A DNA stretch of 9,116 nucleotides from CAVPGH01 sp046726955 (GTDB lineage: Bacteria > Acidobacteriota > Vicinamibacteria > Fen-336): contig JBKPBQ010000487.1 of the NCBI GenBank assembly GCA_046726955.1, forward strand, positions 1 to 9,116. The letters run 5' to 3'. This document shows, piece by piece, positions 1-6,558 of this stretch. How positions within the stretch are numbered: position 1 is the first letter of the stretch; the number at the start of each line of letters is the position of its first letter. The translations under genes and the position numbers were made by a program. The notes under the pieces are model-generated. The model ran no database searches. It had not been told where the DNA came from and saw nothing but the letters and a program-made list of their open reading frames with translations.

Positions 1-1487
1 CCGTGGACGTGCGTCACGAGGGAGAAGTCGCCGAGCTGCGGATCGATCTCGCCGAGGGGAAGCATGAGCCCGACGACGGAGAGGTCGAAGTAGTCGTCGA
101 GCGCGGTGGGGGCCAGGAAGGAGCGGCCGAAGGAGGCGCGCACCGACTGCGAGGCCGTGGGCTTGAAGAGCAGGGCGAGGCGCGGAGAAAAGATGGCGCC
201 CTTTACCGAGCTGAACTTGTCGAGGCGCAGGGCGGCGTCCGCGTGGAACCGTCCGAAGCGAAGATCGACGTGCGCATATCCGCCGAGCTCGTTCCGATCC
301 TCGGCATTCGGTGCGGTCGAGATGGCGTCGAAATCGTAGCGGCGGTAGTCGACCCCGAGAGAAACGAGGTGGCGGTCGGCCACGGACCAGGTCTTGGCAC
401 CGTCCAGGTCGAACGTCTTGGTCCTGAAGTCGAGGCGCACGGGGTCACCTCGGATGTCGAGGGAGAGCAGGTTGCGGCTGTCCGCACCGTTCAGGAAGTT
501 GCCGAAGGCACGCAAGCGCAGGCCCTGCGCTTCGTACCGTGCCTGGAGAAAGCTGAAGTGCGAGCCGGGGCCCGTGAACGGGCCGATCGGACTATGGGAG
601 AGGCCGGTTGCCTGGTTGAAGCCGGCCTCGTAGATGAGCCGGGCTCCCGTCTCGAGCTGCTGGTCCACACGCACGCTCACCCGGGGTTGCTGCGTGCCGC
701 GGCTCGGGAAGGGCGGGTAGGCCGCGCCCCCCGTGTGCTCACTCGGGTCGAGGGGGTGGGTCCCCACCGGCACGTTTCCCGACGGCCGCGGCCAGGCGTC
801 GGAGTCCAGGTAGCCGGCGTTGACCCGCAGGGCCCACTTCGCGCCGATGGTGCGTGCGTGATTCACGCCCAGGCTCCACGTCGTGCCTGCACCAGACCCC
901 GCCGACTGGCCGGCATCGCGGCCGAAGAGGCCGCCACCGAGGCGGAGCCGGGTGCCGAGGTCCTCTCGTGGGGGCCGGCTCAGGATGTTGACGACGCCGG
1001 TGAGGGCATTGGCGCCCCACACCGCCGAGGCGGGGCCCTGCACCACCTCGATCCTCTTCGCATCGTCGAGGTCGAGGGGGGCGAACCCCCAGAGGGTCAC
1101 TCCCACGAAGTCGAGGGAGAAGGGCCGACCGTCGACGAGGATGAGCTGGTTGCGCGAGGCGACGCCCGTGGCCAGCCGGCTCGTCACGTAGATGTCGCCC
1201 ACCGCGGTCTCGATCACGTTGAGCCCGGGCATCGTCCGGAGCACGTCGGCGTAGCCCGTCGCCGGAGAGCGGGCGATCTGCTCGGCGGTCGCGACGCTCA
1301 TCGTCGCCGGAGCGTCGACGAGGCTCGTCTCGTTGCGGGAGGCGGTCACGACCACGACCTCATCGCGCTTCACGGGCTGCTGGTCTGGCTTCTTCTCGGC
1401 TTCCGTCTCCTGGGGCCAGGAGAGCCGCGGGACGAGCACCAACAGGGCCACCGCGGCGGCGGTGACGACGGTGACTCTGGGCTTCAT
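1..1487 (-). CDS. TonB-dependent outer-membrane receptor (C-terminus beyond window)
   Basis: Reading the minus strand from an ATG at 1485-1487 gives about 495 residues with no stop before the left edge, so the gene is partial at its 3' end. Seen: a signal peptide (residues 1 to about 25, with Lys/Arg then a hydrophobic stretch to LLVLVP), a TonB-box-like DEVVVVTASR at 42-51, and a plug domain from about 55 with LILVDGRPF near 115-123 and RIEVVQGPASAVWG at 145-158, followed by NALTGVVNI. Alternating beta-strand sequence then follows, including RASFGRSFLAP, a common receptor-barrel motif. Family knowledge: such receptors import siderophores, cobalamin, sugars or peptides across the outer membrane using TonB-ExbBD energy. 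The substrate cannot be told here. The ATG lies 2 bases after the kinase stop codon, so the two are probably co-transcribed and translationally coupled. Family proteins are usually 600-900 residues, so roughly the last third is missing. Confidence 0.93.
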   Translation of the reverse strand, partial: MKPRVTVVTAAAVALLVLVPRLSWPQETEAEKKPDQQPVKRDEVVVVTASRNETSLVDAPATMSVATAEQIARSPATGYADVLRTMPGLNVIETAVGDIYVTSRLATGVASRNQLILVDGRPFSLDFVGVTLWGFAPLDLDDAKRIEVVQGPASAVWGANALTGVVNILSRPPREDLGTRLRLGGGLFGRDAGQSAGSGAGTTWSLGVNHARTIGAKWALRVNAGYLDSDAWPRPSGNVPVGTHPLDPSEHTGGAAYPPFPSRGTQQPRVSVRVDQQLETGARLIYEAGFNQATGLSHSPIGPFTGPGSHFSFLQARYEAQGLRLRAFGNFLNGADSRNLLSLDIRGDPVRLDFRTKTFDLDGAKTWSVADRHLVSLGVDYRRYDFDAISTAPNAEDRNELGGYAHVDLRFGRFHADAALRLDKFSSVKGAIFSPRLALLFKPTASQSVRASFGRSFLAPTALDDYFDLSVVGLMLPLGEIDPQLGDFSLVTHVH

Positions 1488-1489
1488 CC

Positions 1490-4105
1490 CTACCGGCTCA
1501 GTGTGCGCGGCCAGTTGGTGACGAGCGTGAGGGGCGCCTGCGGCTTGAGTGAATTGATCAGGAAGCGATTGCCGTCGGCCGTCACGTCGTACTGGAAGAG
1601 CACGAAGACGGGAGCGACGATGCGCGTCTGGAAGAGGGCGTGGGGGACGCCCGGCCGCAGCCGATCCCCGCGCGCGTCGATCTCGACTTCCATCATCTTG
1701 CGATCCGTCGCGACGTAGAAGAGACGCTTGCCGTCCCCGCTCCAGCGAGGCTGAGCGCCCCCCTCCTTGGCGATCGGAACCTGTGGCCCCGGGCCGGGAA
1801 ACGGCTTCACGGTGAGACCGATATAGAAGTGGTGGCCCTCGCGATTAGCCATCAGTCCGGCCAGCCATCTCCCGTCTGGAGAGACCTGGAATTCCGCCCC
1901 TTCGCCGAGGTCCTCCGACGTACGCTTGGCGAAGTCGTAGAGGCCCAGGTGGGAGGGCGCTTTGTCCAGACTCATGTACAGGAGCCCGCGCCCATCCGGC
2001 AGGTAATCGTTCGGCAGCATCTGGGGGCCCTCGAGGAGCACCCTGGTCTCACCTGATCCGTCCGCCGGAGCCTGGGCTAGGGTGTACCGGGACCCCGCAA
2101 CGGACAGATAGGCGATCCGGGTCCCGTCCGGGGACCAGGTCGGATTCGACTCGTGCCCGCCTCCCGTCAGATTGCTGGCAATTCCGCGGCCGAGGTCGAG
2201 GATTCGGACGACGGGTCGGCCGTTGCGCCCCTCGTCGGAGGTCGCGGCGAGGAAGCGACCGTCCGGCGAGAGCTCCGGAGCGCTGAGCCCCGCCTCGGCA
2301 ACGCGGCCGATCTCTCGCCCGCTGCGATCGAACCAGACCAGCTCTGGGGCCGCATCCGACAGGGATTGAAGGACCGCGGCCCCGTTCTCGGACAGGGAGA
2401 CGTTGACTCGGCTGAAGGCCCCGTCCTTCTGCAGCTCGCGGTTGAACACGATGTCGGCGGAGCCAGAGAGCTCCAAACGCACCGGATCGAACGGCTGGGC
2501 CATGAGGCTGCCGTCCTGGAAGTACGTCAGGTGATCGGACGCGAAGAACACGCTGCCCGAGAGATCCGCGGAGATGAGCTTCGGCTCACCCCTGTCGAGC
2601 GATCCCACGTAGATCCCGTTCGGACGGGGGCCCCCGGGCTTGCCCCAGTCCTGGAAATAGAGAAAATGCCGGCCGTCGGGCAGGAAGGACGGCCAGCGGT
2701 GCGCCTTGCCGCTCTCCGGATCGAAGGGCGTGGCTTGCTGCGGGGCCCCGCCCCTGTCCGAGACGCTGAGGAGGGGGCCACCGAAGTTGGGGGCGAACAC
2801 GATCGTGCCCGCTGCGTTCCAGGTTCCCCCCCGACCCGCGGGCGCGTCGCAAAGGACTTGGACTGCGCCGCTCGTCGTATCCAGGACCTTCAGCTTCCCG
2901 TCGGCGAAGAAGCCGAGCCGCCGGCTGTCCGGCGCCCAGAAAGGCGAGCTGCTCTCGAGCGTCTCCTTGATCTCTTGCGCGGCCGGTCCGTCGAGCGATC
3001 GAACCCAGAGGCTGCCGCGGCCCTCGGGACCGATGCCGACGAAGGCGAGGCGTTTTGCGTCGGGCGAGAGCGCGAAGTTGAAAGGCGCGAACGACACGCC
3101 GGCCGGGGGCAGGACGGACGTACGGTGTGTCGGTCCGGGTTCGGGAGGGGGACCTCGGCTCACGAGCAGGGCCGCCAGCAATGCGATCGAACCGAGGGCG
3201 AGAGCCCAGACCGTGGCGTGCCTTCTGCCCGCCTGAACCGCTCGGGCTTCCTGGTCCACTCCCTCGCGGATCCACTCGAGCTGTCGTTTCAGATCCCGGG
3301 CGCTCTGCCACCGCGCCGCGGGATCCTTGGCCAGACACAGCCGGACCACTCGTTCGAACAGGGGGGGCCTCAGGCTGTCGAGGCCTTCGGGTTCCTTCTC
3401 CAGGATCGCGGAGGCCACGGCGATCGGGCTCTGCCCCGGGAAGGCCGGCTTGCCCGTGGCCATCTCGTAGAGCACTGCCCCGAAGGCGAAGATGTCGCTC
3501 CGGGCGTCCGCCTCCTTCCCCTGGAGCTGCTCGGGCGACATGTACTGGTAGGTGCCGACGATCCCGCCCGCCTCGGAGAGGGTGTTCTTCTTCGCGGTCG
3601 GCTCGGAGGAGGGGCTCGAGGGGGGGGCCAGCGCCTTCGCCAGGCCGAAGTCGAGGAGCTTGGCGCCGGCCCTGGACAGCATGATGTTTCCCGGCTTCAG
3701 ATCGCGATGAGTGAGCCCGTGCTCGTGCGCCTGGTCCAGCGCGTCCGCGATCTGAACGGCATGGCCGAGCATCTGATCGAAAGGCGGAGATCCCCGCATC
3801 AACCGCTCGGCGAGGGTCTCGCCATCCAGGTACTCCATCACCAGGTAGTCGGTGCCGTCCTGCTCGCCGACATCGTAGAGGGCGCAGATGTGGGGATGCG
3901 AGAGCGACGAGATCGCGCGCGCTTCCTGCGCGAAGCGTTGCTTGTTGCGATCGGGGCTCCCGGAGGCCGGTGGTGAGATCACCTTGACCGCGACCGTGCG
4001 GTCGAGTCGCGTATCCCGCGCGCGGTAGACCTCGCCCATCCCTCCCGCGCCCAGGAGCGAGAGGATCTCGTAGGGGCCGAAGTGCGTACCGGCCGCGATG
4101 GCCAT
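1490..4105 (-). CDS. Membrane Ser/Thr protein kinase (PknB-like) with C-terminal TolB/WD40-like beta-propeller
   Basis: An 871-residue protein with a complete kinase domain (about 12-280): glycine loop GAGGMGEVY (19-27), VAVK lysine 41, alpha-C Glu61, catalytic HRDLKPGN (Asp135), DFG Asp152 and SPE at 190-192. The activation loop 157-189 is rich in Ser/Thr. One membrane segment follows at about 297-315 (WALALGSIALLAALLV), then about 550 residues with repeated propeller blades such as LSPDAKRLAF (from 346), WAPDSRRLGFF, LSPDGRFLAA, WSPDGTRIAYLS, VSPDGRWLAG and WSGDGKRLFYV. Expected topology is a cytoplasmic kinase with a periplasmic propeller sensor. The ATG at 4105 was chosen because MAIAAGTHFGPYEI matches the usual start of this family. 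In-frame GTG codons at 4117 and 4153 are alternatives, and a GGAAGGG lies about 20 bases upstream of the ATG, better placed for GTG 4117. It is followed after 2 bases by the TonB receptor gene. The stimulus and the substrates are unknown. Confidence 0.95.
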   Translation of the reverse strand: MAIAAGTHFGPYEILSLLGAGGMGEVYRARDTRLDRTVAVKVISPPASGSPDRNKQRFAQEARAISSLSHPHICALYDVGEQDGTDYLVMEYLDGETLAERLMRGSPPFDQMLGHAVQIADALDQAHEHGLTHRDLKPGNIMLSRAGAKLLDFGLAKALAPPSSPSSEPTAKKNTLSEAGGIVGTYQYMSPEQLQGKEADARSDIFAFGAVLYEMATGKPAFPGQSPIAVASAILEKEPEGLDSLRPPLFERVVRLCLAKDPAARWQSARDLKRQLEWIREGVDQEARAVQAGRRHATVWALALGSIALLAALLVSRGPPPEPGPTHRTSVLPPAGVSFAPFNFALSPDAKRLAFVGIGPEGRGSLWVRSLDGPAAQEIKETLESSSPFWAPDSRRLGFFADGKLKVLDTTSGAVQVLCDAPAGRGGTWNAAGTIVFAPNFGGPLLSVSDRGGAPQQATPFDPESGKAHRWPSFLPDGRHFLYFQDWGKPGGPRPNGIYVGSLDRGEPKLISADLSGSVFFASDHLTYFQDGSLMAQPFDPVRLELSGSADIVFNRELQKDGAFSRVNVSLSENGAAVLQSLSDAAPELVWFDRSGREIGRVAEAGLSAPELSPDGRFLAATSDEGRNGRPVVRILDLGRGIASNLTGGGHESNPTWSPDGTRIAYLSVAGSRYTLAQAPADGSGETRVLLEGPQMLPNDYLPDGRGLLYMSLDKAPSHLGLYDFAKRTSEDLGEGAEFQVSPDGRWLAGLMANREGHHFYIGLTVKPFPGPGPQVPIAKEGGAQPRWSGDGKRLFYVATDRKMMEVEIDARGDRLRPGVPHALFQTRIVAPVFVLFQYDVTADGNRFLINSLKPQAPLTLVTNWPRTLSR

Positions 4106-4230
4106 TGTAGAAGCCACCCATCTTAACCCTTCCGCACCCTTCCCCCGCCGCACATTCGACCCATCGACGGGCTGGGGGTCGATCGCTCCGGGTCGGGCTT
4201 ACGGTGGGTAGGAACTCTCGCCGCGCGCCT
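4106..4230. other. Intergenic spacer between the FHA-EAL and kinase genes, with inverted repeats
   Basis: 125 bases without a gene. It holds two mutually exclusive inverted repeats: TCGACCC (4156-4162) with GGGTCGA (4176-4182), and ATCGAC (4163-4168) with GTCGAT (4178-4183). A further GGGTCG lies at 4190-4195. No T-tract follows on the minus strand, so this is not a clear intrinsic terminator. It could be an operator, a weak terminator or an mRNA leader structure of the kinase gene. No convincing -35/-10 pair was seen. Confidence 0.3.
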
Positions 4231-5361
4231 TCACAGCTCGTCGGCGGTCTTCGGCTTTCCGTAGAGGTAGCCCTGGGCGTGCGTGAATCCGAGCTTGGCG
4301 CACACGTCCGCTTCCTCCTCGGTCTCGATGCCCTCGGCCACCGTGTACACGAGGAGGTCCCGGGCCACGGAGACGAGCGAAGCCACGAGCTGGCGTCGCG
4401 AGGGAGGGGCCTGGTCGATCTTCTGCACGAAGCGGATGTCGAACTTCAGGTACTTCGGAGGCACCTCGGCGAGCTCGAGCAGGCGCGCCTGTCCCGCCCC
4501 GAAGTCGTCGTAGGCGAGGGCGACGCCGATGCGCGAAAGGTCGGCGCGCAGGCCGTCCATGCTCGCGGTATCGGCGAGAGCCTTCTCGTGGATCTCGAGG
4601 ACGAGGTCGAGGTCGGGGAAGAGCCGCTTCGCCTCGACGAGCGAGGCCACGAGCCTCCCCTCCTGCTCGAGCTCCGCGGGATGCGTGTTCAGGAAGATCG
4701 TTCCCACGTCGGGCTTGCCGGCGAGGGCCTCGAGGGCCGCCCGGCGGAACAGGCGCGACAGCTCGGCTTCCGCCCCCACTCCCGCCGCGACCTCGAAGAG
4801 CTCCTGCGGGTCCTCGGGCAGGCGCGGGTGGCTTCCCCGCCCCAGCACCTCGTAGCCGGAGATCCTTCCCGCGGGCAGGGCCACCACGGGCTGGAAGAGG
4901 GTCTCCACCATCCCGCGCTCCAGCAGCTCCGGCAGCTCCTTGGTGTGCTCCATGAACTGCCTGGGCAGCGCCATGTTGGAGATGGCGAGCGTGGGCGGCT
5001 CCAGCCCCTCCACCTCGGGCTGCTCGATCTCCTGCCGGCCCAGCCGGAACTCGAGCTGCGCGAAGTGGAGGATGTCGCCTTCCTGGAGGGACGAGTCCGT
5101 CACCTTCTTGCGGTTCAGGAACGTGCCGTTCTTGCTCCCGAGGTCGCGAACGCGCAGGGCGCCGCCGTCCATGTAGATCTCCGCGTGCTCCTTGGACACT
5201 CCGTCCGAGGAGAGCGTGAGGTCGAGGCCGGGCCGGCGGCCGATGCGGTAGGGGAGGGGATGAAGCGCGACGCGTCTCAGCTGGCGCCCACCCTCCACGA
5301 GGCTCTCCAGGAACCAGCGGAAGGTCGCCCCGCCCCCGGAAGGCGGTGTCTCTTCTCCCAT
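4231..5361 (-). CDS. FHA domain-EAL domain protein (putative phospho-Thr-regulated c-di-GMP phosphodiesterase)
   Basis: A 376-residue soluble protein. The N-terminal FHA domain (about 30-108) has GRRPGLDL (41-48), S56-K-E-H59 and DLGSKNGTFLN (73-83), the standard phosphothreonine-binding elements. The C-terminal EAL domain (about 145-376) shows E171-V-L-x-R175, N225, E256 in LEIHE, DDFG (285-288), K306, E343 in EGIE and Q363 in AQGYLYGKP. The main metal and c-di-GMP ligands of EAL phosphodiesterases are thus present, so hydrolysis to pGpG is plausible. Oddities: LEIHE where LEITE is usual, and DDFGAGQARL instead of DDFGTGYSSL in the loop-6 region that couples dimerisation to catalysis. There is no GGDEF partner domain. 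The gene lies between the OsmC gene (75 bases upstream) and the Ser/Thr kinase gene (125 bases downstream). An FHA reader beside a kinase suggests the kinase, or its targets, as binding partners; that link is inference. No strong Shine-Dalgarno precedes the ATG, only a GAG about 4 bases upstream. Confidence 0.93.
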   Translation of the reverse strand: MGEETPPSGGGATFRWFLESLVEGGRQLRRVALHPLPYRIGRRPGLDLTLSSDGVSKEHAEIYMDGGALRVRDLGSKNGTFLNRKKVTDSSLQEGDILHFAQLEFRLGRQEIEQPEVEGLEPPTLAISNMALPRQFMEHTKELPELLERGMVETLFQPVVALPAGRISGYEVLGRGSHPRLPEDPQELFEVAAGVGAEAELSRLFRRAALEALAGKPDVGTIFLNTHPAELEQEGRLVASLVEAKRLFPDLDLVLEIHEKALADTASMDGLRADLSRIGVALAYDDFGAGQARLLELAEVPPKYLKFDIRFVQKIDQAPPSRRQLVASLVSVARDLLVYTVAEGIETEEEADVCAKLGFTHAQGYLYGKPKTADEL

Positions 5362-5408
5362 GGACTCGCGGAGACAAGGTACCGCGTCTCGTCCGGAAAG
5401 GCGAGCAA

Positions 5409-5423
5409 CGGCCGTCGCGGCCG
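5409..5423 (-). terminator. Small GC hairpin downstream of the OsmC gene
   Basis: CGGCCG, a 3-base loop, then CGGCCG forms a perfect 6-bp stem starting 13 bases after the OsmC stop codon in the minus-strand transcript. No long T-run follows (the next bases read TTGCTCGCC), so it may be a weak terminator or an intercistronic stabilising hairpin. The rest of the 75-base spacer (5362-5436) holds only a weak GAGAC/GTCTC inverted repeat (5371-5375 and 5386-5390). Confidence 0.3.
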
Positions 5424-5436
5424 CCGCCAGTCCCTC

Positions 5437-5865
5437 CTACGGATGCGCGGCGACCTCGAACGACGTCGCGAACTCCGTGTCCGGGCGCAGGGAGTGCCAG
5501 ACCGAGCAGTAGGTCTCATGGGAGAGGGCGATGGCCCGCTCGATCTTGTCCGGGGGCACGTCTCCGGTCACCCGAAAGTGCAGGCGAACGCGGACGATGC
5601 GGCGGGGATCCGAGGACGCGCGCTCCGCGACGAGCTCTGCCTTCACGCCCTTCACGTCGAGGCGGCCCTTGCGGAGGATGTGGACGAGGTCGATCGCCAT
5701 GCACCCCGCGAGGGCGAACGCGAGCGCCTGCACTGGAGATGGACCCGCCCGCCCGTCGCTGTCGAGGACGAGCTCGACGTCGCCCGAGCGTCCGCGGAAG
5801 CGCAGATCGCCTTCCCACTCGACGTCGAGCTTCACGTCGGGACGCAGGGGCAAAGGCTCACTCAT
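5437..5865 (-). CDS. OsmC/Ohr-family protein (putative thiol peroxidase)
   Basis: A 142-residue protein of the usual length and order for the OsmC superfamily. It has an N-terminal beta segment (VKLDVEWEGDLRFRGR), then GPSPVQALAFALAGCMAIDL with Cys55 on the central helix, and later SHETYCSVWHSL with Cys120. This Cys pair is the family's peroxidatic/resolving pair. OsmC and Ohr reduce organic hydroperoxides in the cytoplasm with dithiol reductants; the YhfA-like branch has no firm assignment, and this protein resembles that branch at least as much. There is no signal peptide. The ATG at 5865 was chosen because the homologous part begins just after it. An in-frame GTG at 5883 (six extra residues) has a GGAG about 11 bases upstream and remains possible. 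It is divergent from the phosphatase gene and is the first gene of the left minus-strand block. Confidence 0.9.
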   Translation of the reverse strand: MSEPLPLRPDVKLDVEWEGDLRFRGRSGDVELVLDSDGRAGPSPVQALAFALAGCMAIDLVHILRKGRLDVKGVKAELVAERASSDPRRIVRVRLHFRVTGDVPPDKIERAIALSHETYCSVWHSLRPDTEFATSFEVAAHP

Positions 5866-5934
5866 CCGACGGGAGGCTAGCACGCCCGGGGCGTCTCCGC
5901 GCTAGCATGGAGTCGTCCCGAAGTGAGGTGTGCC
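5866..5934. promoter_or_regulatory. Divergent intergenic region with palindromes (putative shared promoter/operator)
   Basis: A 69-base gap between two divergently transcribed genes, which must hold both starts of transcription unless they are leaderless. It contains two copies of the palindrome GCTAGC (5876-5881 and 5901-5906), whose centres are 25 bases apart. Between them is a near-perfect palindrome ACGCCC-G-GGGCGT (5882-5894). This arrangement is compatible with a dimeric repressor site, but no known regulator motif was recognised. TAGCAT (5903-5908) is a weak -10-like match for the plus strand, with no matching -35. Confidence 0.4.
5925..5928 (+). promoter_or_regulatory. Ribosome binding site of the phosphatase gene
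   Basis: GAGG, 6 bases before the ATG at 5935. It decides the start in favour of this ATG over the in-frame GTG at 5923, which would overlap the site. Confidence 0.6.
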
Positions 5935-6447
5935 ATGGCCCGAAGCCTCATCCTGCTCGCCTTCCTCACCGCCGCTCCGCTCTTCGCCCAGGCCCCGGAG
6001 ACGGTCGACGCCGCCGCGATCCCGAACTACCACCGCATCCGCCCGGACCTGGCGGGCGGCGGGCAGCCGTCTGCCGAAGGGCTGGCCCAGCTCAAGGCGA
6101 TGGGCTTCAAGACGGTGATCAACCTCCGCACGGAGCGCGAGGGCGCCCGGGCGGAGCAGGAGACGGTGGAGAAGGCCGGGCTGCGCTATGTCTGGGTCCC
6201 GATGACGGCCGAGACCTTCAGCGCGAGCGACGTCGCCCGGGTCGCGAGCGTCGTGGACGACGAGTCCGCGGGTCCCGTCCTCCTGCACTGCGCGAGCGCC
6301 GGGCGCGTGGGGGCGATGTGGGCGGCCCTCGAGGCGTCGAAGGGCAAGCCGCTCGACGAAGCGGAGGCGGCCGGCCGCACCGTCGGGCTCGCGAGCCCGG
6401 CGCTGGTCGAGGCCTTCCGCAGGGTTTCTGCAGCGCCCAAGCAGTAG
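5935..6447 (+). CDS. Secreted dual-specificity/tyrosine phosphatase-like protein with a CX4R loop
   Basis: A 170-residue protein with a clear signal peptide (MARSLILLAFLTAAPLFAQA, cleavage probably after Ala18 or Ala20), so it is expected in the periplasm. The mature part has the fold order of the DSP-PTPase-like (DUF442-type) family: YHRIRPDLAGGGQPS (32-46), LKAMGFKTVINLRTERE (53-69), VWVPM (86-90), then the phosphate-binding loop LLHCASAGRVGAMWA with Cys119 and Arg124. The loop spacing is Cys-X4-Arg, as in the CxxGxR loops of this subfamily, not the CX5R of classical tyrosine phosphatases. The Gly usually three residues after the Cys is Ala122 here. Phosphatase activity is plausible but unproven, and the substrate is unknown. 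It is the only plus-strand gene, divergent from the OsmC gene and convergent with the peroxiredoxin gene. Confidence 0.88.
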   Translation: MARSLILLAFLTAAPLFAQAPETVDAAAIPNYHRIRPDLAGGGQPSAEGLAQLKAMGFKTVINLRTEREGARAEQETVEKAGLRYVWVPMTAETFSASDVARVASVVDDESAGPVLLHCASAGRVGAMWAALEASKGKPLDEAEAAGRTVGLASPALVEAFRRVSAAPKQ

Positions 6448-6460
6448 TCCGGTTAACTGA

Positions 6461-6527
6461 AGTCGTGTCCCGGCAGGGGCGCGCGGCACTCGCTCCGCGA
6501 GGAGCGCGCGCCCTTCGTCACACGACT
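6461..6527. terminator. Large composite hairpin between converging genes (putative bidirectional terminator)
   Basis: Three nested stems were read directly. The outer stem is AGTCGTGT (6461-6468) with ACACGACT (6520-6527), 8 bp. The middle stem is GGGCGCGCG (6477-6485) with CGCGCGCCC (6505-6513), 9 bp. The inner stem is CTCGC (6489-6493) with GCGAG (6497-6501), closed by a 3-base loop. Internal loops are 8/6 and 3/3 bases. It starts 13 bases after the phosphatase stop and ends 31 bases past the peroxiredoxin stop on the other strand. Being an inverted repeat, it folds in both transcripts. No T-tract is present, which is common for terminators in GC-rich genomes. The whole 111-base gap (6448-6558) shows no gene. 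Confidence 0.6.
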
Positions 6528-6558
6528 CCGGTCGCGCAACACTTGCCGCCGCAGCTGC

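Noticed and set aside
3..1718. Plus-strand open frame of 571 codons
   Set aside because: It is antisense to the TonB receptor and the kinase 3' end, shares codon boundaries with the receptor, and its product is a low-complexity Arg/Gly/Glu/Val-rich sequence with no motif. This is typical of antisense frames in GC-rich genes.
3361..3367. G-run within the kinase gene, checked as a possible frameshift
   Set aside because: The kinase motifs continue in the same frame on both sides, so there is no sign of an error or programmed shift.
2153..3976. Plus-strand open frame of 607 codons
   Set aside because: It lies antisense within the kinase gene; its composition is biased and no domain is visible, while the opposite strand has complete kinase and propeller motifs.
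2586..4121. Minus-strand frame of 511 codons in a different frame from the kinase
   Set aside because: It is an Arg/Ala/Gly-rich shifted reading of the kinase gene; the kinase frame has all catalytic motifs without interruption.
4106..4153. GTG 4153 as the kinase start
   Set aside because: It adds 16 residues unlike the family; homologous sequence begins at MAIAAGTHFGPYEI. GTG 4117 is kept as a minor alternative.
4204..5880. Plus-strand open frame of 558 codons
   Set aside because: It is antisense to both the FHA-EAL and OsmC genes, which show complete domain motifs; no recognisable protein features.
5902..6489. Minus-strand frame of 195 codons
   Set aside because: It is antisense to the signal-peptide-bearing phosphatase gene, which has a Shine-Dalgarno site and family motifs.
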